64,000 nucleotides of DNA from Actinomycetes bacterium (GCA_023404955.1 JAEXZY010000052.1:1-64000), one strand, 5' to 3'; shown: positions 34,253-43,268, counted from the first letter of the stretch. Program-made: numbers and translations. Notes: a model not told the origin generated them from the sequence alone.

Positions 34253-35788
34253 ATGGCAGGCACGGAGCAGGCGACGCACGCGCCGAGCGTACGTCCGACG
34301 ACGCCGCGACTGCGTGCCGTTCCTCCGCCGCTGATGGTCGCCAAGCCCTCGCTGCGGCAGCGCGCCACCGAGCACCTGCGCAACGAAGGCGGCTACGTCG
34401 CCCTCACCGTGTCGCTCGATGTCCTGGCGGCCTTCTCGGCCGTAGCCCTGGTGCACATGTGGCTTGAACACAAGGACCCGCTCGGTGTTCTGCCATGGAC
34501 GTGGCTGTTCATCCCGCTCGTGGTGGTGCTGATGACCAGCCGGAAGCTGTACGAGCGCAAGTTGGGTGGATCGTTCCTCGACGAGTTCGAGCCGATCGAG
34601 ACCTCGGTGGCTGTCGGGGCTCTGCTCACGCTGGCGGTCATCATGTACACGGTGCCGCCGTTCTCGCCCGGCACCAGGGTGCCCGAGGAGTACATTCGCC
34701 CCAGCGATGCCATGGTGCGGATCTGGCTGGCCGCCGCCGTGCTCGTACCCGCGGTTCGGCTACTTCGGTCCCTCGGGCAGCGCTACCTACGCCGTAAGTT
34801 CCGGTTCGGTAAGCGCGCGATCATCGTCGGCACCGGACCCATCGCCCACCAATTGATCACCCGGATGCGAGACATACCCGACTACGGGCTGCGCCCCGTC
34901 GGCATCATCGACGATTCACGGCCGGCCAACATCGAAGCAGAGGGCATTCCCTACTTGGGTACCACCGACAACCTGGAACGCGCCGTCGTACAGACCGGGG
35001 CCGAGAAGCTCATCATCGCGCACTCGGCGGTGCCGGACGAAAAGCTTGCATCGCTCGCCCAGCGCGCACACCACCTCGGCATGAAAGTCCGGGTGGTGCC
35101 TCGGATGATGGACGTCGTCGGGGTCGGCGCCACCGTGGAGCACCTGGGCGGCGTCCCCCTCATGGTGCTCTCCCACACCAATCCGATCGGTTGGCAGTTC
35201 GCGCTCAAACACACCATGGACCGTGCGTGCGCCGCCGTCGGCCTGGTCCTGATCTCACCTCTGTTCCTGACGCTCATGCTGCTGGTTCGGCTGAGCTCCC
35301 CGGGTCCGATCTTCTTCGGGCAGGATCGAATCGGCCGCGACGGCAAGGTGTTTCAGTGTCTCAAGTTCCGCAGTATGCGGCCCGCGGACCCTGCGGCCGC
35401 GGCGTTCACTGTGAAGGACGGGGCGGCACCCGGTGGGGTCGAAGGTGAAGACCGACGCACGTGGATCGGCAAGATCATGCGTAAGACCTCGATGGACGAG
35501 CTGCCGCAGTTGCTGAACGTGGTCAAGGGCGAGATGAGCCTGGTGGGGCCGCGACCCGAGCGCCCCGAATTCGTCGAGCTGTTCGAGATGCAGATCCGCC
35601 GCTACGGCGATCGCCACCGCGTCAAGGCCGGCATGACCGGGTGGGCGCAGGTGCACGGTTTGCGCGGACAGACCTCGATCGCCGACCGCGCCGAGTTCGA
35701 CAACTTCTACATCGAGAACTGGTCGATCCTGCTCGACATGAAGATTCTGGCGCTGACTGTGCTGGCTGTGCTCAAGAGCGCCGAATAG
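34253..35788 (+). CDS. Second polyprenyl glycosylphosphotransferase (priming sugar transferase)
   Basis: The 511-residue protein has four N-terminal membrane segments, a nucleotide-binding-like middle domain (FGKRAIIVGTGPIAHQLI), a further membrane helix (about residue 330-350) and the catalytic domain: FFGQDRIGRDGKVFQCLKFR, KTSMDELPQLLNVVKGE, MSLVGPRPERPEFVE and MTGWAQVHGLRGQTSIADR. It is clearly different from the transferase at 27168, and its codon use matches the GC-rich core. ATG at 34253 follows GGGGGTCGG. It should start a separate lipid-linked glycan, or a different first sugar. Confidence 0.92.
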   Translation: MAGTEQATHAPSVRPTTPRLRAVPPPLMVAKPSLRQRATEHLRNEGGYVALTVSLDVLAAFSAVALVHMWLEHKDPLGVLPWTWLFIPLVVVLMTSRKLYERKLGGSFLDEFEPIETSVAVGALLTLAVIMYTVPPFSPGTRVPEEYIRPSDAMVRIWLAAAVLVPAVRLLRSLGQRYLRRKFRFGKRAIIVGTGPIAHQLITRMRDIPDYGLRPVGIIDDSRPANIEAEGIPYLGTTDNLERAVVQTGAEKLIIAHSAVPDEKLASLAQRAHHLGMKVRVVPRMMDVVGVGATVEHLGGVPLMVLSHTNPIGWQFALKHTMDRACAAVGLVLISPLFLTLMLLVRLSSPGPIFFGQDRIGRDGKVFQCLKFRSMRPADPAAAAFTVKDGAAPGGVEGEDRRTWIGKIMRKTSMDELPQLLNVVKGEMSLVGPRPERPEFVELFEMQIRRYGDRHRVKAGMTGWAQVHGLRGQTSIADRAEFDNFYIENWSILLDMKILALTVLAVLKSAE

Positions 35789-35867
35789 TATTTCCGCCAT
35801 TCGATTTCGCAACGACGCGTTCCGTATTAGTCTTTGCTGGGGGACACAACGAGGGGTTGGGGGAGGT

Positions 35868-36521
35868 GTGGACCACGGGCCGAAGCACGTCGGACTGATT
35901 CCCGATGGGCTGCGACGGTGGGCCAAGGCTCATGACACCACGCTGGCCGATGCCTACCTGCGCGGCGCGCACCAGGTCGTCGACATTCTGCAGAACCTGC
36001 GGGGCCACGGCGTTCGCACCGTCACCGTCTACAACCTGAGCCGGGCCAACCTCGGACGCACCGACGACGAGCTCAACGCCGTGTATCAGGCATCGCTGCG
36101 GTTTCTCACCACCTTGATTCCCGCGGCGTTCGATGCGAAGAACTGCAGTCTGCGCCTGTACGGCGATCGAAAAGCACTGCCCGACAACTATGTTGCCGCT
36201 GCCCACGACCTCGAAGTGGCCATGACAGGGACCGAGTTCCGCATCAACATGCTCGCCGCCTACGACGCGTTCGACGAACTGCGCGACGCCCGACAACGCG
36301 CCGAGCAGACCGGCGACGACATCGCCTCGGCCCTCGAGATCGGCGACGTCGACCTCGTCATCCGCACCACCGCCGAACCCCTGCTCAGCGGATTCCTGCC
36401 GCTGCAAAGCCAATACGCGCAGCTCTACTTCCTCACGACCCCGCTCAACGATCTGACGATGGACGACATCGACGAGCTCATCGCGCGCTATCGCGGCGTC
36501 CCACAACTGCGGGGGCGCTGA
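35868..36521 (+). CDS. Divergent short cis-prenyltransferase (UppS-like)
   Basis: The 217-residue protein aligns with undecaprenyl diphosphate synthases: HVGLIPDGLRRWAKA corresponds to HVAIIMDGNGRWAK (Asp kept, Asn lost), TVYNLSRANLGRTDDEL to the SSENWNRP loop, and VDLVIRTTAEPLLSGFLPLQ to the C-terminal IRTGGExRxSNF motif (Arg and Glu kept, second Arg lost). NYGGR is replaced by AYDAFDE. The GTG start follows GGGGGAGG. The stop is two bases before the next gene, so it is coupled to the flavoprotein. Product length and even activity are uncertain. Confidence 0.78.
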   Translation: MDHGPKHVGLIPDGLRRWAKAHDTTLADAYLRGAHQVVDILQNLRGHGVRTVTVYNLSRANLGRTDDELNAVYQASLRFLTTLIPAAFDAKNCSLRLYGDRKALPDNYVAAAHDLEVAMTGTEFRINMLAAYDAFDELRDARQRAEQTGDDIASALEIGDVDLVIRTTAEPLLSGFLPLQSQYAQLYFLTTPLNDLTMDDIDELIARYRGVPQLRGR

Positions 36522-36523
36522 CC

Positions 36524-37912
36524 ATGACACGCCGCCCGCTGATCATCGGCGCCGGCCCGGCCGGCCTGTCCGCCGGGCTCGAGCTGACCCGACGCGGCGT
36601 CACTCCCACCATCCTCGAATCCTCCGGCGACGTCGGCGGTCTCGCGCGCACGCAGGCCGACGGTGACTGGCGCATCGACCCCGGCGGGCATCGCTTCTTC
36701 ACCCGTAGCGAGGAAGTGTCGGCAATCTGGCGTTCGCTCCTGCCGGACGATCAATGGCTCGTGGTGCCGCGCAGCTCGGCCATGCTGGTACACAACCGCT
36801 TCGTGCGTTACCCGCTGATGGGGCACGACCTGGTCCGCCAACTCGGTGTCCGGGACGGGCTGTACGGCGCCGGCAGCTACGCCTGGGCGCGGTTGCGCCG
36901 GCAGACCCGCATCGAACCGCGGCAGTCCAACTTCAAGGAGTGGGGCCGCATGGAGTTCGGCCGCCGCTGGTACGAACTGTTCTTCGACGGCTATGTGCGC
37001 AAGACGTGGCTCGCTGACCCCGAGAACATCGCCAGCGACTGGGCCAACCAACGCATCAAACCGATCGGGTGGCGCCTGTCCGCCGACGAGGAGGTCGCCG
37101 ATCAGGACGTCTTCCGCTACCCGCGCCTCGGCCCCGGGCAGGTGTGGGACGCCGCAGCCGACCACCTCCGCGCCCGTCACGCAGACCTACGACTCAACGC
37201 CATGGTGACGCGCGCCCGATACCGGAACGGCTTGTGGACTCTGACCACCGAGCGCGGTGACACCGTCACCGGGGACGCGCTGTTCTCGAGCATGCCGCTG
37301 CGCACCCTCGTCAACGCCCTCCGCCCCGCGCCGCCGACGTACATCCAGGCCGTGGCAGCCAATCTGCGGCACCGCTCGCTGATCACCGTGGCGGTGGCGC
37401 TGCGCAAGAACTACGACATTCCGTACAACTGGGTGTACACGCCGGGGCCGAATTTTCACGCCGGCCGGATCCAGAACTACCGGCGCTGGTCGCAGGATCT
37501 GGTTCCGAAAGGCTGGAACGGCACGTTCCTCGGCTTCGAGTACTTCCTGCTGCCCGACCAGGATCTGTGGCTCGCCGACGCGCACAGTCTGAGCACCATC
37601 GTCGAACACGACCTGGGCCAGCTGGGCCTCGCCAAACCGGAGATCGAAAAGGTGATGATCACCCGGTCCAAGTTCGCCTACCCCATCCACGACCCGGTCC
37701 GCGACCGCAGCGTCGTGCGTATTCGCGACTATCTGCGCGAGCACTACCCGTCGCTGCATCCCGTCGGGCGCAACGGCATGCACCACTACGACAATCAGGA
37801 TCATGCGATGCTCAGCGCGATCCGTAGCGTCGGCAAATGCTTCGGTGAGAACGTCGATCCATGGCAGGTCAACACCGACCTGAGCTACCACGAGCAGGGG
37901 CTACGCCGCTAG
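36524..37912 (+). CDS. UDP-galactopyranose-mutase-like FAD-dependent oxidoreductase
   Basis: The 462-residue protein begins with the dinucleotide-binding LIIGAGPAGLSAGLELTRRG, then GGLARTQADGDWRIDPGGHR, FVRYPLM and YVRKTWLADPENIASDWANQ. The C-terminal part has AYPIHDPVRDRSVVRIRDYL and GRNGMHHYDNQDHAMLSAI, typical of UDP-galactopyranose-mutase-related flavoproteins found in polysaccharide loci. It may isomerise or oxidise a nucleotide sugar or act on a prenyl substrate; the adjacent cis-prenyltransferase leaves both options open. It is coupled to that gene and ends overlapping the convergent gtrA stop. Confidence 0.8.
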   Translation: MTRRPLIIGAGPAGLSAGLELTRRGVTPTILESSGDVGGLARTQADGDWRIDPGGHRFFTRSEEVSAIWRSLLPDDQWLVVPRSSAMLVHNRFVRYPLMGHDLVRQLGVRDGLYGAGSYAWARLRRQTRIEPRQSNFKEWGRMEFGRRWYELFFDGYVRKTWLADPENIASDWANQRIKPIGWRLSADEEVADQDVFRYPRLGPGQVWDAAADHLRARHADLRLNAMVTRARYRNGLWTLTTERGDTVTGDALFSSMPLRTLVNALRPAPPTYIQAVAANLRHRSLITVAVALRKNYDIPYNWVYTPGPNFHAGRIQNYRRWSQDLVPKGWNGTFLGFEYFLLPDQDLWLADAHSLSTIVEHDLGQLGLAKPEIEKVMITRSKFAYPIHDPVRDRSVVRIRDYLREHYPSLHPVGRNGMHHYDNQDHAMLSAIRSVGKCFGENVDPWQVNTDLSYHEQGLRR

Positions 37913-38520
37913 CGCGTCTTCGATACCTTCGGCGCGGAGTCGGCAGGCGGGTGCCGCAGCTCGTACCCGTCCTCCAGCGCTTCGGCGATGCCGCCGCCGG
38001 TCAGCGTGGACTCCAGGGCCTTCTCCGGGTTGCGCCCGAACTCGTCGGGGAAGACGAATCGGCGGAACGCCCAGAAGCGGAACGCCATCTGCAGCAGGTT
38101 GCCGATGATGTAGGCCGACACGAAGTCGGCGATGTTCTCGGTGAACAGCGACACCATCGGGACGCGCAGCATCAGCACGTAGCTCGAGATCCAGAGCGGC
38201 GCCATGCTCAGCACCACGCCCACACCACTGACCCCGAAGAACAGCAGCGCCTCGTGGTGCTTCTCGCGGCCGCCGCGGTCGCGGAAGCTCCATTCCCGAT
38301 TGAGGATGTAGGAGGCGATCACCGCGACGATGCCGGCGATGATCTTCGCCGTCACCGGCTTGGGTTCCAGGATCGTCAACTTGAGCGTGAAGAAGATCGC
38401 CGAGTCGATGACGAACGTCGTCGCACCGACGATGGCGAACTTGATCAGCTCGTGGTGCCGCTCGGCGTAGGGACGGAGCGGCCCAGGGAGACGCTTGATC
38501 GTCGCATCGGCGAAGGACAC
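37909..38520 (-). CDS. GtrA-family membrane protein, Rv3277-like
   Basis: The roughly 203-residue protein has four membrane segments in the GtrA pattern: ELIKFAIVGATTFVIDSAIF, IIAGIVAVIASYILNREWSF, the third near LFFGVSGVGVVLSMAPLW and the last before FRFWAFRRFVFPDEF. GtrA proteins help move lipid-linked sugars across the membrane or act in cell-wall glycan synthesis. It matches the place of Rv3277 beside purK. GTG at 38520 is preferred (SFADATIKRLPGPLRPY); a TTG at 38559 is possible. It is divergent from purK, 94 bp apart. Confidence 0.87.
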   Translation of the reverse strand: MSFADATIKRLPGPLRPYAERHHELIKFAIVGATTFVIDSAIFFTLKLTILEPKPVTAKIIAGIVAVIASYILNREWSFRDRGGREKHHEALLFFGVSGVGVVLSMAPLWISSYVLMLRVPMVSLFTENIADFVSAYIIGNLLQMAFRFWAFRRFVFPDEFGRNPEKALESTLTGGGIAEALEDGYELRHPPADSAPKVSKTR

Positions 38521-38614
38521 AAGGAGCGAGTCTACGTAACCATCCCGCCAAACACCCAAGCGCTGAGTAACCGCAGGTCAACCACGTGGCCTGCGTCATG
38601 ACACGATAGATGCC

Positions 38615-39805
38615 GTGCCACGAACCGCAACCTCTCGTCCCGTCGTCGCCATGGTCGGCGGCGGCCAGCTCGCCCGGATGACCCATCAGGCGGCTATCGC
38701 GCTCGGCCAGACCCTGCGGGTGCTCGCGATCCGCGACGACGAGTCCGCCGCACAGGTGACGCCCGACGTCTTCCTCGGCCACCACACCGACTACGACGCG
38801 CTGCGCCGCGTCGCCGAGGGGGCGACCGCGCTCACGTTCGACCACGAGCACGTGCCCACCGAGCTGCTGGAGAAGCTCGTCGCTGACGGGGTGGCCGTCT
38901 ACCCGCCGCCCGAGGCGCTGGTGCACGCGCAAGACAAGCTGGTGATGCGGCGCCGGCTGTCCGCGCTCGGCGCGCCCGTACCGCGGTTCTCCGAGGTGAC
39001 CTCCGCCGACGGCGCCGCGGCTTTCGCCACGGAGGTCGGCGGACCGGTGGTGATCAAGACCGTGCGCGGCGGCTACGACGGCCGCGGCGTGATCATGGCC
39101 GACTCGCCCGACGAGGCCCGCGAGATCGTCGGCCGCTACCTGGCCGACGGGGTGCCGGTGATGGTCGAGGAGAAGGTCGCGATGCGCCGCGAACTGGCGG
39201 CGCTGGTGGCGCGCTCCCCGTTCGGGCAAGGCGCGGCGTGGCCGGTGGTCGAGACCGTGCAGGAGGACGGCATCTGCGTGACGGTGATCGCGCCCGCGCC
39301 CGCCGTTGGCGAGTTGGGTTCGGCCGCATCGGAATTGGCGCTGCGGCTGGCGTCCGAGCTCGGGGTGGTCGGGGTGCTGGCCGTCGAGTTGTTCGAAACT
39401 CTGGACGGTGAGTTGCTGGTGAATGAGCTCGCGATGCGGCCGCACAACTCCGGGCACTGGACCATGGACGGCGCCCGGACGTCCCAGTTCGAGCAGCACA
39501 TTCGCGCGGTGTTGGACTACCCGCTCGGCGACACCTCGCCGCTGACGCCCTACACCGTGATGGGCAACGTGATCGGCGCGGCGGAGTTGCCGACGATGTC
39601 GATGGACGAACGCGTGCACCACCTGTGCGCGCGGATGCCCGAGGCCAAGGTGCACCTGTACGGCAAGGGCGAGCGGCCCGGCCGCAAGATCGGGCACGTC
39701 AACATCGTCGGCGACGACTGGGAGTCGCTGCGCGAGCGCGCCGAGCGGGCGGCACACTGGCTCTCGCACGCCGAATGGACCGACGGATGGGACCCTCACG
39801 CATGA
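38615..39805 (+). CDS. purK: N5-carboxyaminoimidazole ribonucleotide synthase PurK
   Basis: The 396-residue ATP-grasp enzyme has VVAMVGGGQLARMTHQAAI, FDHEHVPTELL, VIKTVRGGYDGRGV (ATP loop), MVEEKVAMRRELA and NELAMRPHNSGHWTMDGA, in the family order. It makes N5-CAIR from AIR, ATP and bicarbonate in purine synthesis. The GTG start at 38615 precedes PRTATSRPVVAMVGGGQ. It overlaps the purE start by four bases (ATGA), and the order matches mycobacteria. Confidence 0.94.
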   Translation: MPRTATSRPVVAMVGGGQLARMTHQAAIALGQTLRVLAIRDDESAAQVTPDVFLGHHTDYDALRRVAEGATALTFDHEHVPTELLEKLVADGVAVYPPPEALVHAQDKLVMRRRLSALGAPVPRFSEVTSADGAAAFATEVGGPVVIKTVRGGYDGRGVIMADSPDEAREIVGRYLADGVPVMVEEKVAMRRELAALVARSPFGQGAAWPVVETVQEDGICVTVIAPAPAVGELGSAASELALRLASELGVVGVLAVELFETLDGELLVNELAMRPHNSGHWTMDGARTSQFEQHIRAVLDYPLGDTSPLTPYTVMGNVIGAAELPTMSMDERVHHLCARMPEAKVHLYGKGERPGRKIGHVNIVGDDWESLRERAERAAHWLSHAEWTDGWDPHA

Positions 39806-40302
39806 CGCCTCGGGTGGGCTTGATCATGGGCAGCGACAGCGACTGGCCGGTGATGTCGGACGCGGCTACGGCGCTCGCGGAGTTCGACGTGCCGTTCGAG
39901 GTCGGCGTCGTCTCCGCCCATCGCACGCCCGGGCGGATGCTGACGTACGCCCAGGAGGCCGCCGGGCGCGGCCTCGAGGTGATCATCGCCGGGGCCGGCG
40001 GGGCGGCGCACCTGCCGGGCATGGTCGCCTCTGCCACGCCGCTGCCGGTGATCGGGGTGCCCGTACCGCTGGCGCGGCTCGACGGCATGGACTCCCTGCT
40101 GTCGATCGTGCAGATGCCGGCCGGTGTGCCTGTGGCGACCGTGTCGATCGGCGGGGCGCGCAATGCCGGGCTTTTGGCCGTCCGCATTCTCGGTGCCTCG
40201 GATGTGTCGCTGCGGGAGCGGATGTCTGCGTTTCAGGCCGGGCTCGAGCAGATGGTGCTGGACAAGGACGAGGCGCTGCGCAGAAAGCTACTGGGCGAAT
40301 AG
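39802..40302 (+). CDS. purE: N5-carboxyaminoimidazole ribonucleotide mutase PurE
   Basis: The 166-residue protein has VGLIMGSDSDWPVMSDAATAL at the N-terminus, the SAHRTPGRMLTYAQEAAGRG motif with the catalytic His, and GAGGAAHLPGMVASATPLPV, all classic class I PurE features. It converts N5-CAIR to CAIR. The ATG overlaps the purK stop, so they are coupled. About 250 bp without a convincing gene follows. Confidence 0.94.
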   Translation: MTPRVGLIMGSDSDWPVMSDAATALAEFDVPFEVGVVSAHRTPGRMLTYAQEAAGRGLEVIIAGAGGAAHLPGMVASATPLPVIGVPVPLARLDGMDSLLSIVQMPAGVPVATVSIGGARNAGLLAVRILGASDVSLRERMSAFQAGLEQMVLDKDEALRRKLLGE

Positions 40303-40549
40303 GCGCGGCAGCCGCGCGTGAACTTTCCAATACGGCTATGCACGCGATTTTCGCCGGGTACGTCAAAATTTGTGTGATTACTCTGGTGGGCCCGGCGGCT
40401 AGATCTGTGCGGGGTTTGCTGACGCTGCCGTCAGTTTGAGATGCATTGTTTTGCTTAGCAAACTCGCTGACGCGCGTCGGTACGACGCGATTTTGAGCGA
40501 GTTAGACTTCGGTGTGATGTTAGTCACACTCGACGCAGGTGCGGGTCGG

Positions 40550-40741
40550 TCAGGACGCGCGGAGCACGACGACCGGCTCGGCGCTCTGCACCGGCGCCGC
40601 AACCTGAATGTGGCCCGTCTGGGCCGCGTGCATGCCCGCGTCAACGACAGCGGAAGCGCGCAGTACGTGGCTGGTGCCGTTCCAACCGCACTCGCAGTGG
40701 GCGGTGCGTCGGAAGGTCGAACCATCGATGTAGACCTGCAT
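40550..40741 (-). CDS. Small conserved hypothetical protein
   Basis: The 63-residue protein starts MQVYIDGSTFRRTAHCECGW and contains CxC, then SAVVDAGMHAAQTGHIQVA, a histidine-rich stretch that could bind metal together with the cysteines. A plus-strand frame in the same place has poor composition, so the minus frame is preferred. No clear ribosome binding site is seen before the ATG at 40741. The function is unknown. It is divergent from fadE25. Confidence 0.55.
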   Translation of the reverse strand: MQVYIDGSTFRRTAHCECGWNGTSHVLRASAVVDAGMHAAQTGHIQVAAPVQSAEPVVVLRAS

Positions 40742-40875
40742 GTTTCGGAGAGTAGCCAGGCAAGTTGAGAAATAACCACGTGTCCTGCTGAGCTTCGCCT
40801 GAGAGCGCGGACGGGCGGACTTCGCGCCGAGGCGCGAGCACGGTAAAGTTACCGGCGAGTAGCAAGGAGATGATG

Positions 40876-42045
40876 ATGGCTGGTTGGGGCGGAAATCCCT
40901 CGTTCGATCTTTTCCAGTTGCCCGAGGAGCACCAAGAGCTGCGTGGGGCGATCCGCGCGCTGGCGGAGAAGGAAATCGCTCCGTACGCGGCGGACGTCGA
41001 CGAGAACGCGCGGTTCCCTCAGGAGGCACTCGACGCGCTGGTCGCCAACGGCTTCAACGCCGTGCACGTACCCGAGGAGTACGACGGACAAGGCGCCGAC
41101 TCGGTGGCCGCGTGCATCGTGATCGAAGAGGTGGCTCGTGTCGACGCGTCGGCCTCGCTGATCCCGGCGGTCAACAAGCTCGGCACCATGGGGCTCATCC
41201 TTCGCGGATCTGACGAGCTGAAGAAGAAGGTGCTGCCCTCGCTGGCCTCCGGTGAGGCGATGGCCTCCTACGCGCTGTCCGAGCGCGAGGCGGGCAGCGA
41301 CGCGGCGGCGATGCGGACCCGCGCCAAGGCCGACGGTGACGACTGGATCCTCAACGGCGCCAAGTGCTGGATCACCAACGGCGGCAAGTCCTCCTGGTAC
41401 ACCGTCATGGCTGTCACCGATCCCGACAAGGGCGCCAACGGCATCTCGGCGTTCATGGTTCACCTCGACGACGAGGGCTTCACGATCGGGCCCAAGGAGC
41501 GCAAGCTCGGCATCAAGGGCTCGCCGACCACCGAGTTGTACTTCGAGAACTGCCGCATCCCGGGGGACCGGATCATCGGCGAGCCGGGTACCGGGTTCAA
41601 GACTGCACTGGCCACGCTGGACCACACGCGCCCGACCATCGGTGCGCAGGCGGTCGGCATCGCGCAGGGTGCTTTGGATGCGGCGATCGAATACACCAAG
41701 GACCGCAAGCAGTTCGGCAAGAGCATCGCCGACTTCCAGGCGGTGCAGTTCATGCTCGCCGACATGGCGATGAAGGTCGAGGCAGCGCGGCTGATGGTCT
41801 ACAGCGCTGCCGCGCGGGCCGAGCGCGGTGAGAGCAACCTCGGCTTCATCTCCGCAGCCTCGAAGTGCCTCGCGTCCGACGTCGCGATGGAGGTGACCAC
41901 CGACGCCGTGCAGCTGTTCGGCGGGGCCGGCTACACCGTCGACTTCCCGGTCGAGCGCATGATGCGCGACGCCAAGATCACGCAGATCTACGAAGGCACC
42001 AACCAGATCCAACGCGTGGTGATGAGCCGAGCGCTGCTGAAGTAG
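40876..42045 (+). CDS. fadE25: Acyl-CoA dehydrogenase FadE25
   Basis: The 389-residue protein has the acyl-CoA dehydrogenase layout: helical N-domain (IRALAEKEIAPYAADVDENA), middle beta-domain (ALSEREAGSDAAAMRTRAKA, KCWITNGGKSSWYTVMAV) and C-terminal domain (DRKQFGKSIADFQAVQFMLA, ITQIYEGTNQIQR with the catalytic Glu). It is nearly identical to M. tuberculosis FadE25 as I recall it. It performs FAD-dependent alpha,beta-oxidation of an acyl-CoA. ATG at 40876 is chosen from three adjacent ATGs, because AAGGAG is about eight bases upstream. It converges with birA. Confidence 0.94.
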   Translation: MAGWGGNPSFDLFQLPEEHQELRGAIRALAEKEIAPYAADVDENARFPQEALDALVANGFNAVHVPEEYDGQGADSVAACIVIEEVARVDASASLIPAVNKLGTMGLILRGSDELKKKVLPSLASGEAMASYALSEREAGSDAAAMRTRAKADGDDWILNGAKCWITNGGKSSWYTVMAVTDPDKGANGISAFMVHLDDEGFTIGPKERKLGIKGSPTTELYFENCRIPGDRIIGEPGTGFKTALATLDHTRPTIGAQAVGIAQGALDAAIEYTKDRKQFGKSIADFQAVQFMLADMAMKVEAARLMVYSAAARAERGESNLGFISAASKCLASDVAMEVTTDAVQLFGGAGYTVDFPVERMMRDAKITQIYEGTNQIQRVVMSRALLK

Positions 42046-42057
42046 CGGCTTGCCGGC

Positions 42058-42118
42058 CGCGAGAGTGCGCTCACGGTAGTCGCCACGGGTTGCGAGCTAC
42101 CGCTGAGGCACTTTCGCG
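42058..42118. repeat. 61-bp palindromic repeat, copy A
   Basis: A 22-base arm (42058-42079, starting CGCGAGAGTGC and ending CACGGTAG) and a 22-base arm (42097-42118, CTACCG...CACTTTCGCG) surround a 17-base loop. It lies in the short space between the convergent fadE25 and birA stops. The same geometry and consensus occur at 48568 and 49529. It may act as a bidirectional terminator or be a small mobile palindrome. Confidence 0.85.
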
Positions 42119-42124
42119 GGCGGG

Positions 42125-42898
42125 TCAGTCGGCCGGCCGCAGGTGGGTGATGTCGCCCGCCGACACCGTGACGGATGAGCCGTCGCTGTCGATGGTCAAG
42201 CGGCCGCCGTCGTCGACAACTGTTGCGACACCGGTGATCTCGTCATCTCCGGGCAGCAAGGCGCGGACCCGCGTGCCGATGGTCGAGCTGATTGCGCGAT
42301 AGTCGGCGGCCAGCTTGCCGTCGGCAGCGCGCCACTGTCCGATCCGCTCGCTCAGCGTGCGCAGGAGCGCGGCGGCGAGTTCGGTGCGGTCGACGTCGTG
42401 GCCGAGCATCGTCAGCGACACCGCGTTCGGATCGGGCGAGTCGCTCGCGTCGAAGCTGACGTTGAGCCCGATGCCGACGACGACGGCGGGTGCAGCGACC
42501 TCGGCGAGGATGCCGGCCAGCTTGCCGCTACCGACGAGAACATCGTTGGGCCACTTCACTGTTGCGTCGACGCCCTGGGAATGCACCGTCTGAGCGACGG
42601 CGAGGCCGGTCAACAGCGGCAGCCAGCCCCATCTCTCCGGCGCGACGCCCGTGGTGTCGACGCCGACGGACACCGAGATCTGAGAGCGCGGGGGAGCCGA
42701 CCACCGACGGCCGTGCCGGCCGCGTCCCGCGGACTGGTGCTCGGCCAGCAGCACGGCCCCCGCGATGTCCTCACCGCCGGCGGCGCGGGCGACCAGATCG
42801 GCATTCGTCGATCCCGTGTCCTCCACGATGTCGATGCGACGCCAGATAGTGCCTTCGAGAGCGGAGCGCAGAACGTCGGTATTCAGAGATGCAGGCAC
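42125..42898 (-). CDS. birA: Biotin-[acetyl-CoA carboxylase] ligase BirA
   Basis: The 257-residue protein has the biotinyl-AMP and ligase core: DIVEDTGSTNADLVARAAGG, AEHQSAGRGRHGRRWSAPP (the GRGRxGRxW motif), VKWPNDVLVGSGKLAGILAE and GIGLNVSF, plus a small C-terminal SH3-like domain. It lacks the DNA-binding N-domain of E. coli BirA. It attaches biotin to AccA3, the partner of AccD5. In M. tuberculosis, birA lies next to accD5; here it is about 37 kb away and in the opposite relative orientation. Confidence 0.92.
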   Translation of the reverse strand: MPASLNTDVLRSALEGTIWRRIDIVEDTGSTNADLVARAAGGEDIAGAVLLAEHQSAGRGRHGRRWSAPPRSQISVSVGVDTTGVAPERWGWLPLLTGLAVAQTVHSQGVDATVKWPNDVLVGSGKLAGILAEVAAPAVVVGIGLNVSFDASDSPDPNAVSLTMLGHDVDRTELAAALLRTLSERIGQWRAADGKLAADYRAISSTIGTRVRALLPGDDEITGVATVVDDGGRLTIDSDGSSVTVSAGDITHLRPAD

Positions 42899-42941
42899 AT
42901 GACGACTCTAAATGACGGGTCGTTTCGCTGGTTGTACCGAT

Positions 42942-43268
42942 CTAGTTCGCCGCAGCGTCCGAGTGCTCAAGGGCCTCGACCTGCTGCGCGGCCACGGCGT
43001 GCTCGGCCGTGGCGCGGTTCAACTGGCCGAAGCCGACGACGAACGCCGTCATCGCGGCGAGCGCCCACAGGTTCCCGAACACCCACTCCCACGTGGTTGC
43101 GGTCGGTGCCGACTCCAGCCAGTAGGCAGCAATCGCAACGAGTGCATACCCGATGAACACGAAGAATCGACCGTTCGGGCTGGCCAGCCAGCCGGCGTGC
43201 CGGCGATTGCGAAGATGCCAGAGCGTGAGCGCGAAGACGACCGCGAGTGCGGTGATGGTGGTGTCCAT
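42942..43268 (-). CDS. Small membrane protein of unknown function
   Basis: The 108-residue protein has about three hydrophobic segments: MDTTITALAVVFALTLWHL, RFFVFIGYALVAIAAYWL and LWALAAMTAFVVGFGQL, with a short charged C-terminal tail. No enzymatic motif is visible. It is 43 bp upstream of birA on the same strand. I do not recognise a named family. Confidence 0.65.
   Translation of the reverse strand: MDTTITALAVVFALTLWHLRNRRHAGWLASPNGRFFVFIGYALVAIAAYWLESAPTATTWEWVFGNLWALAAMTAFVVGFGQLNRATAEHAVAAQQVEALEHSDAAAN

Noticed and set aside
40436..40768. A 110-codon plus frame opposite the small Cys/His protein
   Set aside because: The minus frame has better codon use and a plausible metal-binding pattern; both cannot be supported and the minus is preferred.
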